Positions 1-7,166 of a DNA stretch of 8,992 nt are shown one piece after another. The translations under genes and the position numbers were made by a program. The DNA is from Bdellovibrionales bacterium (GTDB lineage: Bacteria > Bdellovibrionota > UBA1018 > CAIPTA01). A model generated the notes under the pieces. That model was not told the origin of the DNA. It did no database searches and saw only the letters and a program-made list of their open reading frames with translations. Within the stretch, counting starts at the first letter, position 1. Each line of letters begins with the position of its first letter. The stretch spans positions 1 through 8,992 of the forward strand of contig JAKFYM010000126.1 of assembly GCA_021730855.1 (NCBI GenBank), read 5' to 3'.

Positions 1-1184
1 ACGACGCCACGGGGCGAAAGATCGACCATCGTGTATACGAAGCCGTCTTCCAGTCGCAACACCGCTGCGTCTATGAAACTCTTCAGCAATTTTTCGATCG
101 TCCCAAAGATGCCGGGCATGAATACAATCCCCGCGTGCGCGAGAGCCTGCTCTCGCTTTTTGATCTCTACAAAAAACTCCTGCCCCTACGGATTCGCCGG
201 GGCGCGATCGACCTAAACCTTCCCGAGGCCAAGGTGAAAGTGAATCGCGAAAATGGAGAGGTGGAAGCCATCGTGCGCACCGAACGCCTCGACACGCACC
301 GGCTGATCGAGGAATTCATGATCTCGGCCAACGAAGCCGTCTCCGAAATCATGGAACAGCACAAACAAGCCTTCCTCTTCCGCGTGCATGAGCCGCCAGA
401 AGAAGAAGCCGCCAAGCGCTTCCTCGATGTGGCCCGCACCCTGCACGTGCGCATCAATGAAAAATGGTTAGAGGAGATCTCGCCCCAGACTTACCAGAAG
501 ATGCTGCGCGCGGTGGAGGAATCTCCGGCCTCGCGTGTGCTCAACTTCCTGCTCCTGCGCAGCATGAAACAAGCCTATTACTCCGCCAGCAACCTAAAAC
601 ACTTTGGCTTGGCCTCCTTGGCCTATAGTCATTTCACGAGCCCGATCCGCCGCTACCCCGATTTGATCGTGCACCGGCTTTTAAAAGCTTGGATCCATAA
701 AAACAAAAAAGAAGCCCAGGCCGCCAAGGGCTCCACCGCGCAAAGCCTGGAAGAAGCCGCCCAGCATTGCTCGATGCGCGAGCGTACGGCGGTGGATGCC
801 GAACGCGAGCTCACCCGGATCAAGCAGGTGCGCTATGCCGAGCGCCACCTTGGCGAAGAACACACCGGCACGGTGGTGGGAATCAATGCCAAGGGTGCTT
901 ATGTGGAATTGTCGGAAGTCTTCATTGAGGGATTCATTCCCATGGAGCGCTTCGGAACTGATTTTGTGTTTAACGAAAAACTCTACCACCTGCGTGGCAA
1001 GCGCACGGGCAAAACCATTCAAATTGGCGACAAGATCGATGCCCAGATCGTGCGCACCAATCCACACCTCTTGCAGATCGAGCTCGAGCCCCTACAAGGC
1101 AAAGCGAAAAAACAAAAGCCCGAAAAAATCCAAAACAAACCGGCTGCGGCCCGCGACTTTTGGACGCTTGAGGATTTTGAATGA
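1..1184 (+). CDS. rnr: Ribonuclease R, C-terminal part (5' end outside window)
   Basis: This is a 3'-to-5' processive exoribonuclease of the RNase II/R family, which degrades structured RNA in the cytoplasm. The reading frame is open from base 3 with no credible start, so the gene begins upstream; GTG at 135 is internal. The 393 visible residues contain the second half of the RNB catalytic domain, including the family motif at fragment residues 200-224 (key residues HFTSPIRRYPD..VH). Earlier family landmarks are LP.R..RGAI and LFRVHEPP. An S1 RNA-binding domain follows at about 285-364 (GTVVGI..KGAYVEL), then a short Lys-rich tail ending DFWTLEDFE. The four catalytic aspartates lie upstream of the window and cannot be checked. 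RNase R rather than RNase II is chosen from motif wording and the short basic tail. The stop overlaps the next gene's start as ATGA, implying co-transcription and coupled translation. Confidence 0.93.
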   Translation, partial: DATGRKIDHRVYEAVFQSQHRCVYETLQQFFDRPKDAGHEYNPRVRESLLSLFDLYKKLLPLRIRRGAIDLNLPEAKVKVNRENGEVEAIVRTERLDTHRLIEEFMISANEAVSEIMEQHKQAFLFRVHEPPEEEAAKRFLDVARTLHVRINEKWLEEISPQTYQKMLRAVEESPASRVLNFLLLRSMKQAYYSASNLKHFGLASLAYSHFTSPIRRYPDLIVHRLLKAWIHKNKKEAQAAKGSTAQSLEEAAQHCSMRERTAVDAERELTRIKQVRYAERHLGEEHTGTVVGINAKGAYVELSEVFIEGFIPMERFGTDFVFNEKLYHLRGKRTGKTIQIGDKIDAQIVRTNPHLLQIELEPLQGKAKKQKPEKIQNKPAAARDFWTLEDFE

Positions 1185-2881
1185 GCTTACTGGGCACGCC
1201 CAGGCAGGTCACGCGCACCTTTAAGAACATTGGGCGCATCAAGCAGATTTCCACCGTCTTTGCCAAATACGGCTTTCAGGAGCTGATGGTCCAAATGGAC
1301 TTCGGCCGCTTCATTCCCGAGAAACAAAAGACATCCGAGCTCGAAGCCAAGTTCACCGCGCCGGAGCGCTTCCGCATGGCCCTGGAAGAGCTGGGCCCCA
1401 CCTTCATCAAGCTCGGCCAGCTCCTCTCCTCGCGCTCCGATCTCTTACCCGCAGCCTTCGCCAAGGAGCTGAGCAAGCTCCAAGATAGCGCCTCGCCCCT
1501 ACCCTTCGCTCTGATCCAGCAAACGGTGGAGGCCGAGCTCGGCTCTCCGCTCGAAACTCTTTTTCTCACCTTCCAGCGCGAACCCTTGGCGTCGGCCTCG
1601 ATCGGGCAAGTGCACGAGGCCGTGCTGAAGGATGGCACCAATGTGGTGGTCAAGGTGCAGCGCCCGGGCATCGAGGCGATGATCAAGACGGATGTGTCGG
1701 TGCTCTCGGGCCTAGCCGCGGCGCTGGAAAAATATTTCCCCGAAACCCGAGTGCTGGCGCCCCAAGTGTGCGTGGAGGAATTCTTCCAGCTCATGAGCCT
1801 CGAGCTCAACTTCACGATCGAGGCCAATAATATTTTGAAGTCGCGCGAGAACCTACGCTCGATCCCGGAAGTGTATGTGCCGGATATCTTTCTGCACCTC
1901 TCCAGCCACAAGGTGCTGGTGATCGAGCGCCTGCAGGGCGTGAAGCTAGACAATGCTCCAGCCCTAGACGCCCGCGGCCTCGACCGCAAAAGCCTGGCCG
2001 AGACCGCGGCCCGCGCCTTTTTGAAGTCCGCCCTTGAAGATGGTTTTTTCCATGGCGATTTGCATATGGGCAATCTCTTTGCCCTTCCCGGCAATAGCAT
2101 CAGCGGCGACAAACCCCGCCTGGGCCTGATTGATTTCGGCATCATGGGCTACCTCTCGCCCCGCGCGCGTGAGAGCCTGCTCCGGATTTTTGTGGCCCTT
2201 TCCGAGGAGGATTTTGAGTCCCTCTGCCTAGAATATGCCGAGCTCGGCGCCAGCCATGGCCGCACCGATTTGGATTCCTTCCAGCGTGCCTTGCAGACCG
2301 CCGTGGCCCCCTACCTGGGCCTGCCGCTCGCTTCGATGAACGTGGGCCGCATCCTGATCGATGCCACCGCCGTGGCCGCCCGCCACCACATTCGCATCCC
2401 GCGCGAGTGGATGCTGATCTTCAAGGCACTCTACACTCTCGAGGGCACCTGCCACACCCTGGACCCCTCCTTCAATCCGATGCCGCTGCTCGAGAGTTAT
2501 GTGACGCCTCTTCTGCAGCCCGCCTATAGCTGGAAGGATTTCTCCAAGGACATGCTGCTCGGCTCGCGCGATGTGCAGCAGGTGGCGCACACCCTGCCCC
2601 GGCAGCTGCATTGGTTCTTTAAGCGCTTTGCGGCCAATGGTTATGCGCTAGAAACGAGAGACGCTTCGCTCGCGGCGAAGCTGCAGCAGTCGGAGGCGAA
2701 TTTCTTGCGCTTGAGCTTTGCGATCCTCAGCGTGGGCATGACCCTGGGCGGCCTCTTGGCCCTGCACCTGGCAATCGTGCATGCGAGTGGCTTGTTACGC
2801 GTCCTGGCCTTTGGGTTGTTTGGCGTGAGCGTGTATGGGGTCTACCAATTAGTTCGCGGGCGCCGGTTTCCGCCCCCATAA
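1181..2881 (+). CDS. ubiB: UbiB/AarF/ABC1-family atypical kinase (membrane anchored)
   Basis: This is a protein of the UbiB (ADCK/COQ8) family of atypical kinases/ATPases, which supports ubiquinone biosynthesis or lipid handling at the inner membrane. Its 566 residues match the usual bacterial length. Visible motifs in order are the KxGQ signature at 77-80 (FIKLGQLLSSR), the Ala-rich nucleotide loop at 137-143 (ASASIGQ), the invariant Lys158 (VVVKVQRPG), the catalytic loop at 291-298 (HGDLHMGN, with Met where Pro is usual) and DFG at 318-320. Two hydrophobic segments at about 510-533 and 538-557 form the C-terminal membrane anchor. GAGGA at 1170-1174 lies 6 nt before the ATG and supports the start, which overlaps the RNase R stop. 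Orthology to E. coli UbiB rather than another ABC1 paralogue is not proven, because no other ubi gene is in view. The 3' end overlaps the convergent gene by 33 bp. Confidence 0.9.
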   Translation: MSLLGTPRQVTRTFKNIGRIKQISTVFAKYGFQELMVQMDFGRFIPEKQKTSELEAKFTAPERFRMALEELGPTFIKLGQLLSSRSDLLPAAFAKELSKLQDSASPLPFALIQQTVEAELGSPLETLFLTFQREPLASASIGQVHEAVLKDGTNVVVKVQRPGIEAMIKTDVSVLSGLAAALEKYFPETRVLAPQVCVEEFFQLMSLELNFTIEANNILKSRENLRSIPEVYVPDIFLHLSSHKVLVIERLQGVKLDNAPALDARGLDRKSLAETAARAFLKSALEDGFFHGDLHMGNLFALPGNSISGDKPRLGLIDFGIMGYLSPRARESLLRIFVALSEEDFESLCLEYAELGASHGRTDLDSFQRALQTAVAPYLGLPLASMNVGRILIDATAVAARHHIRIPREWMLIFKALYTLEGTCHTLDPSFNPMPLLESYVTPLLQPAYSWKDFSKDMLLGSRDVQQVAHTLPRQLHWFFKRFAANGYALETRDASLAAKLQQSEANFLRLSFAILSVGMTLGGLLALHLAIVHASGLLRVLAFGLFGVSVYGVYQLVRGRRFPPP

Positions 2882-3307
2882 ACCTTTTTTCCAGAGCGCG
2901 ATGTTCTTGCGCAGGAGCGAGCGCCGGGCCCGCAGCTCACAGCGATCGGGCTGAAATTTTCGCAACCACTGCATCCGGCCGGTGTGTTTGTCCTTGGGCT
3001 GGAATCTCACCTGCAGCCAGAGATGGGGAAAAGTGATCTCATTTCCCCCATCCCAGATAGGGCTGCAACTCTCCTTACGAAAGCGAAATTCAAAACCCGA
3101 AACTAGGTGCCGGCTTTGGTCTTCGAGGAAGATGGGCATGAGGGAGCAGCGGAATTTCTTTTCCCCTTCCACCACCTCGAGCGAGGCGATGCCGGCCGCG
3201 CTGAGCTCGAGCCTCGCGGAATAGTCTGCGCGCTTGGCGTGGCAGGAGAGCAGGGGAGGCTCGGCTTGGGCGAGCATAGGCGCGAAAAAAAGCAGGAGCC
3301 AGTTCAT
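2849..3307 (-). CDS. Small exported protein of unknown function
   Basis: I do not recognise this 152-residue protein. It begins with a short signal peptide (MNWLLLFFAPMLAQA, likely cleaved after AQA at residue 15), so it is probably periplasmic or secreted. The mature part has four cysteines (22, 54, 81, 123), which would allow two disulfides, alternating short hydrophobic stretches suggestive of beta structure, and a strongly basic C-terminus (about 124-148, many Arg/Lys). Its ATG overlaps the stop of the PAD-type deiminase gene as ATGA, and GGGGGA lies just upstream, so it is translated from the same message and may act with that enzyme. The last 33 bp run into the 3' end of the ubiB-like gene on the opposite strand. 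The signal peptide, good start and operon position argue that it is a real gene; the function is open. Confidence 0.72.
   Translation of the reverse strand: MNWLLLFFAPMLAQAEPPLLSCHAKRADYSARLELSAAGIASLEVVEGEKKFRCSLMPIFLEDQSRHLVSGFEFRFRKESCSPIWDGGNEITFPHLWLQVRFQPKDKHTGRMQWLRKFQPDRCELRARRSLLRKNIALWKKGLWGRKPAPAN
2865..2890 (+). terminator. Possible weak terminator after ubiB-like gene
   Basis: GGTTT (2865-2869) can pair with AAACC (2880-2884) and is followed directly by six T (2885-2890). The stem is only 5 bp with a 10-nt loop, so this is a weak candidate. It spans the ubiB stop and lies inside the 3' end of the convergent gene. Confidence 0.25.
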
Positions 3308-4911
3308 CGCTCCCCCGCTAGCTGGGTGCGTGGCCGACAGGTGTGAATGGTGTGTGTCACACAGTGGAGATTACCCTGGCCCTGGTGGGCAAAGTCGAAG
3401 GTGTCGATAAATTCCGGCTGAATGCCTGCAGCAGAATAAGCCGCTTCGATCCCTTCTCGGAAAGCGGCATTGCCCGGCTCGGGAGAAATTACCGTATTGT
3501 TTATGCTCACGGCATTGGCGGCATTGGGCAGAATCGACTTGCCAGTATGCCTGGGCAGCGAGCGAGCACCATTTTCCCCCTCCACTAAGGCTTCTCCCAT
3601 AAATAAATTCGGTAGGTCAATGAAATCGGGCTCGCATTGCGGAAAACGCTCTTTTAATTTTCCATGCAAGAGTTCGCGCAGGCGATCCATCTCTGCTTGC
3701 ACGAGCTCGTTATAGGAACGCAGCTGCCCGGCATCGCGGTCCCATGCGCTCACCACGGCTTGGTTCGTGCTGCTGCTGCAGCCGAGTGTCGGATCGGGGC
3801 CGCCAGTATCAGCCTGGGCCCAGGGAAAAAATAAGAGATTCCAAACACCGCGCATGACTGGAGGAAGTTCATTCTGGCGGCGCCCTGGAGATTTCGGCGG
3901 CGATGACTGGCTATTGGCGATCCCGCAGAATCGACTTAGGGGCTCGTGCTGTGAACTACGACGTGTTTTCGTGACGGCTGGAGATTCCCCGGGCACCTCC
4001 GGAAAATCAAGGAACATATCGTTAGGTTGAGCACGCAGAAGTTCGATCGCTTTGCGTGGGCTCGCTAAACTCACCGAAAAATTGCAGGGAGCGGGGCGAT
4101 TCTGATTCGGCACTAGCCGCATGATTTCGTCCACATGGCCCACGGCAAGCCAAGAAGTGGGCACCTTGATCCGGTTTCTTTTGTCCGGACCACAGGCTTG
4201 TTCGGCATAGGCATTCCAGTGCCGGTCCTCAGTATCCACGGTAAAGCTATCGTCCCCGACTAGGCATAGGCCCCCAGGCAGAGCTTCGATATTTCCGCCG
4301 GAAGTTCCCGGAATCTGCTCTGTGCCCGGATCGCGGAGCGCGAGGCCTTCGGTGAAGCCGCAGGAGCGTGCGCTGCGCATGACATTTTGAAAAAGCTCGG
4401 CTCCATGTACGCCCGTCACGTCATCGGGGCCTTTATTGTAGTAGCCGAATACAGGCCGCAGCACCGGTTGCCCATTTGTCCCGGCAAAACTCTCAAAATA
4501 ATCCTGCTGCCAGGTATAGGCGATGCCCGGAACCTGCCGCAAAGAACCAAGCCAAGCGGCACGCTCCGGATTGTTTCCGGCCAAAGCACGCACCCGCGCT
4601 CGTATGCTGGCATAGGTGGAATCACTCACGGGCAATAACACCAAAGGCGGTTGGTTGCCCGCAGCCAGAAGCACCTTCTCCACAAAACCTTGGGCGAACT
4701 TTTCATCGCGCCCGCTATATCCCGTGTCCGACACCAGCACGGCCGCGGCTGGGTAGGTTTCCGGCAAAACGCTAACGCCTTGCGGACATTCGGGAACAGC
4801 TGCGGGCAAATTAGCCAGCCAAGCCGGGCAGGCGTTCGTTTCTTTTGCCCCCTTGGACAGAGCCACGGTAGGAAATAAGGCCAGGCCGAGAGCAAGCCAC
4901 TTCAATTTCAT
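3304..4911 (-). CDS. Secreted protein-arginine deiminase (PAD) family enzyme
   Basis: PAD enzymes hydrolyse peptidyl-arginine to peptidyl-citrulline. This 535-residue protein starts with a signal peptide (KLKW then a hydrophobic run, cleavage near ALS/KGA at 19-22), so it acts outside the cytoplasm. All four catalytic positions of the vertebrate-type PAD catalytic domain can be matched: Asp137 in WQQDYFE (cf. PAD4 W347/D350), His259 and Asp261 in VGHVDE (cf. H471/D473) and Cys517 in NLHCVTH (cf. C645 in EVHCGTN). GGNIEALP (206-213) and the stretch IQPEFIDTFDFAH before the Cys also match the family. The N-terminal and middle Ig-like domains of animal PADs are missing. Residues about 308-385 form a Pro/Ser/Arg-rich insert. 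GAGGAGG lies 3 nt before the ATG. It sits between an acetyltransferase gene and a coupled exported-protein gene. An agmatine deiminase is less likely given the VGHVDE/NLHC pattern. Calcium dependence cannot be judged. Confidence 0.87.
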   Translation of the reverse strand: MKLKWLALGLALFPTVALSKGAKETNACPAWLANLPAAVPECPQGVSVLPETYPAAAVLVSDTGYSGRDEKFAQGFVEKVLLAAGNQPPLVLLPVSDSTYASIRARVRALAGNNPERAAWLGSLRQVPGIAYTWQQDYFESFAGTNGQPVLRPVFGYYNKGPDDVTGVHGAELFQNVMRSARSCGFTEGLALRDPGTEQIPGTSGGNIEALPGGLCLVGDDSFTVDTEDRHWNAYAEQACGPDKRNRIKVPTSWLAVGHVDEIMRLVPNQNRPAPCNFSVSLASPRKAIELLRAQPNDMFLDFPEVPGESPAVTKTRRSSQHEPLSRFCGIANSQSSPPKSPGRRQNELPPVMRGVWNLLFFPWAQADTGGPDPTLGCSSSTNQAVVSAWDRDAGQLRSYNELVQAEMDRLRELLHGKLKERFPQCEPDFIDLPNLFMGEALVEGENGARSLPRHTGKSILPNAANAVSINNTVISPEPGNAAFREGIEAAYSAAGIQPEFIDTFDFAHQGQGNLHCVTHTIHTCRPRTQLAGER

Positions 4912-4914
4912 GAG

Positions 4915-4940
4915 CCTCCTCTATATATATGGATATATGG
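4915..4940 (-). promoter_or_regulatory. Shine-Dalgarno and AT-only block before PAD gene
   Basis: Read on the minus strand, an ATATATCC/ATATATATAG block (4920-4940) is followed by GAGGAGG (4915-4921), 3 nt before the PAD start codon; the upstream GAGG gives a spacing of 6 nt. The block is almost pure A/T within GC-rich surroundings and lies in the 40-bp gap after the acetyltransferase stop. It could hold a -10 element giving the PAD gene its own promoter, or keep the ribosome site unstructured. No clear -35 is visible. Confidence 0.45.
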
Positions 4941-4951
4941 ACCCGGACTGC

Positions 4952-6067
4952 TTAGACCGAATCCATGCCCCAATACCAGAGCCGCACGGGCAAGAATGCC
5001 TTCAGTTCCTGCTGGGCGGGCATATCGGGCCCAAACAGCAGCCGCATGAACTTTACCTCGTCAAAATGCAGCCGCGTCTTCTTGCGCCACTCGATTTGGT
5101 AGTTGTCTCCAGACTTCTCGATCACTAAATCCCCGGAGTTTAGGCCAAGCTTGGTGAGATAGTCTTTCAGGAGCGCTTTCACTTTATTGAAATCGAGCAG
5201 CTTCACCAGGGCCATATACTCCGCTCGCAACGGCACCCCGAGTTCATCCAATGAATAAATCCAGTTCACTTCGTCGGGCATGAACTGCGGGCTGATCACC
5301 GAAATCGAATGGCCAAAAGTCTCCAGGCACTGAGCAGCTAGGTGATGGAGGGCGGCTTCATCTCCGGCCCATTCATGCACATAATTGGCGAGGTCCTTGC
5401 CTTTGCCGATCAGGAAATAAGCCACGAGTTGCGGCCCCACCCAGGCCGAGAGCACTCGGCAGGCTCCAGACTGCATATAGAGCTTATGTTCTTCGGCGGT
5501 GCGCGCTAGGCCCACGGGATAGGCTTCGATCTTCGTGCGGCTCTGCTGCAGAAATTCCGGCCCCACCTCCCCTTCCGCCACTCGCACGTCCGCGGCCTTG
5601 AGCCCGCTCTTTTCTCCCTTCACGCGCAGGAAAGACGCATGTTTGGGATCCAACTGGATTGTCCACTGCCGGCCCACGAGATGGAATCCTAGCTTTCCAT
5701 AGAATTCATGTTTATCGCTCCAGAGGAAAGCGAGAGCGGCGCCCTCTTTCGCTGCCTCTTCCGCACATTTTTTTACTAATTTCGAAGCCACTCCGTGATT
5801 CTGAAAAGCCGAGTCAGTATACACGCCGCCGATACCTGCTACCGGTATTGGAAGTGTCTCCACTTTCATCACTCCCGGATAAAATCCGGCATGCCCAGCA
5901 AGCTTTCCGCCCTCAAAGGCCGCCCATAAATGATTAGAATTCTTGGGGTTGTAAAGCTGGGGGAAATCCTTCGCCACATTGCCTTCTCCTTCTTTATAGG
6001 CAAAGGCGGCGGAGATCCGATTGATTATCTCAACTAATTCTGTGGGCTGGGGGTGGCGTATGTCCAT
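4952..6067 (-). CDS. GNAT-family N-acetyltransferase, Eis-like three-domain type
   Basis: This enzyme uses acetyl-CoA to acetylate an amine. Residues 1-135 are a GNAT domain: the acetyl-CoA loop is QNHGVASKL (89-97), preceded by the strand GIGGVYTDS, and FYGKLGF (122-128) supplies the usual Tyr. A second, degenerate GNAT-like domain (about 160-285) and a C-terminal SCP2-like domain (about 288-371, LLDFNKVKALL..., ending WYWGMDSV) follow. This order and the 371-residue length resemble the Eis/acyl-CoA acyltransferase family, whose known members acetylate aminoglycosides or protein lysines; the substrate here is unknown. The ATG lacks a strong Shine-Dalgarno (only AGCAGG about 14 nt upstream), and no better in-frame start is seen. 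It is divergent from the first flagellin gene and lies 40 bp upstream of the PAD gene on the same strand, so it could be the first gene of that operon. No signal peptide, so cytoplasmic. Confidence 0.85.
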   Translation of the reverse strand: MDIRHPQPTELVEIINRISAAFAYKEGEGNVAKDFPQLYNPKNSNHLWAAFEGGKLAGHAGFYPGVMKVETLPIPVAGIGGVYTDSAFQNHGVASKLVKKCAEEAAKEGAALAFLWSDKHEFYGKLGFHLVGRQWTIQLDPKHASFLRVKGEKSGLKAADVRVAEGEVGPEFLQQSRTKIEAYPVGLARTAEEHKLYMQSGACRVLSAWVGPQLVAYFLIGKGKDLANYVHEWAGDEAALHHLAAQCLETFGHSISVISPQFMPDEVNWIYSLDELGVPLRAEYMALVKLLDFNKVKALLKDYLTKLGLNSGDLVIEKSGDNYQIEWRKKTRLHFDEVKFMRLLFGPDMPAQQELKAFLPVRLWYWGMDSV

Positions 6068-6110
6068 TTCTTAATCATGCCTGCTGTCTAAAGATTTTTC
6101 ATTTTTTGCT

Positions 6111-6140
6111 TAAGGAAATCTTTCCGCCTCCGAAGAGATA
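6111..6140 (+). promoter_or_regulatory. Possible sigma-28-type flagellin promoter
   Basis: TAAGGAAA (6111-6118) and TCCGAAGA (6129-6136) resemble the FliA/sigma-28 elements TAAAGTTT and GCCGATAA. The 10-nt spacer is one short of the E. coli optimum, and the -10-like element matches at 5 of 8 positions. Position, about 80 bp before a flagellin start, fits. This is a pattern match by eye only. Confidence 0.3.
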
Positions 6141-6145
6141 CATGT

Positions 6146-6160
6146 AGGCCATATGGGCCT
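6146..6160 (+). repeat. Short inverted repeat in flagellin leader
   Basis: AGGCC (6146-6150) and GGCCT (6156-6160) are perfect inverted repeats around ATATG. They lie just downstream of the proposed promoter, so this may be an operator or a small 5'-leader hairpin; chance is also possible at this length. Confidence 0.3.
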
Positions 6161-6197
6161 GCTGAGGACGGCAAGGATGGCCGACCAAAAAAAGGAT

Positions 6198-6217
6198 TCC
6201 TCAAGGAGGATGGAGCC
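6198..6217 (+). promoter_or_regulatory. Strong Shine-Dalgarno of flagellin 1 within a small hairpin
   Basis: AAGGAGG (6203-6209) lies 8 nt before the ATG at 6218, an ideal ribosome site. TCCTC (6198-6202) directly upstream is perfectly complementary to GAGGA (6206-6210) with an AAG loop, so the site can fold on itself. Further GGA triplets lie at about 6165, 6175, 6194 and 6212. Confidence 0.6.
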
Positions 6218-7063
6218 ATGGGTTTACGGATAAACACAAACGTCGCGTCGATCAACGCGCAGCGAGCGCTGCGGCAGACACGACTATCGCTCGATAAATC
6301 CTTGGAACGCCTCTCCAGTGGTAGCCGCATCAATCGCGCTGGTGACGATGCCGCCGGTCTTGCCATCAGTGAAGGCCTAAAAGCCCAAGTACGCGGCATG
6401 AAACAAGCCGAGCGGAATGCTCAAGATGGTATCTCCATGGTGCAGGTGGCTGAGGGCGGACTCACCGAAATTTCCAACATCATGGTTCGCTTGCGCGAAC
6501 TATCCGTACAAGCCGCTTCCGACACGATTGGCGCCTCGGAGCGAAAATTTTTGAACGTGGAATACGAAGCCCTCCTCAGCGAAGTGGACCGTATTTCTAA
6601 TTCCACCGAATTTAACCGTGTGCCCCTCCTGAACGGAGCCGGCGGCATCATCGATATCCAAGTGGGCGTGGGCAACAATCCCTCGATCGACCGAATCACC
6701 TTTGATCCCAGCGCCACCAATGTGAGCTCCACGGCCCTCGGCCTAAACCTCACCAACGTTTTAGATAAAAATGCCGCCCAGAGCTCGCTGTCCTTCATCG
6801 ACCGCGGCATCCAGGGCGTCTCCGCCATCCGCGCCGACTTCGGCGCCATGCAAAACCGATTACAGTCCACCGTCAATAACGCCGGCATCGCGATCGAGAA
6901 CCTCTCGGCAGCGAACTCCCGAATCCGTGACACGGATATGGCGGAAGAGACGGCTGAATTGACGAAACAAAACATCCTCGCCCAAGCCGGCACCTCGGTG
7001 CTAGCTCAGGCGAACAATAGCGGAGCCGGAGCCCTGCAGTTGCTCTCCGCCATGCAGAACTGA
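6218..7063 (+). CDS. fliC: Flagellin (filament protein), paralogue 1
   Basis: This is a structural subunit of the flagellar filament, exported through the flagellar type III apparatus and so without a signal peptide. Its 281 residues consist almost only of the conserved D0/D1 helices. The N-terminal part (1-140) contains MGLRINTN, RLSSGSRIN, DDAAGLAIS and RLRELSVQAA; the C-terminal part (about 190-281) contains GAMQNRL, ENLSAANSRIRD, MAEET and KQNILAQAG. Only about 50 residues of variable sequence (141-190) separate them, so the D2/D3 outer domains are absent. The arginine- and leucine-bearing RLRELSVQAA segment matches the region that TLR5 recognises in enterobacterial flagellin. The ATG has a near-ideal Shine-Dalgarno. 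It is divergent from the acetyltransferase gene and followed by a second flagellin gene; motor and export genes are not in view. The gene symbol is generic: the strain's numbering of flagellins cannot be known. Confidence 0.96.
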   Translation: MGLRINTNVASINAQRALRQTRLSLDKSLERLSSGSRINRAGDDAAGLAISEGLKAQVRGMKQAERNAQDGISMVQVAEGGLTEISNIMVRLRELSVQAASDTIGASERKFLNVEYEALLSEVDRISNSTEFNRVPLLNGAGGIIDIQVGVGNNPSIDRITFDPSATNVSSTALGLNLTNVLDKNAAQSSLSFIDRGIQGVSAIRADFGAMQNRLQSTVNNAGIAIENLSAANSRIRDTDMAEETAELTKQNILAQAGTSVLAQANNSGAGALQLLSAMQN

Positions 7064-7166
7064 TGTTTAAACGATTTGTGAACGACAGTAGAAGTGAAGG
7101 TTAGTTGAGGTAAACAAGCCGTACACAAAAAACGCAATGTGATAGTTGCGCCCTGTTTCCTGCGAA

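Noticed and set aside
135..1184. RNase R starting at GTG 135
   Set aside because: The frame is open upstream to base 3 with family-like sequence (for example ...HEYNPRVRESL), so the gene is cut by the window edge rather than starting here.
1276..2145. Long open frame (289 codons) antisense to the ubiB-like gene
   Set aside because: It lies wholly within a gene with all family motifs, its translation is rich in Ser and Arg with no recognisable domain, and such antisense frames are common in GC-rich genes.
3107..3346. Plus-strand ORFs over the exported-protein and PAD genes
   Set aside because: They lack ribosome sites, and the minus-strand frames have signal peptides, family motifs and an ATGA overlap.
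6421..6993. 190-codon open frame antisense to flagellin 1
   Set aside because: It mirrors the conserved flagellin coding sequence; a similar antisense frame in flagellin 2 shows that it follows from flagellin codon pattern.
7063..7104. 13-codon ORF whose ATG overlaps the flagellin 1 stop (TGATG)
   Set aside because: No ribosome site and no recognisable peptide; an overlap of this size is likely chance.
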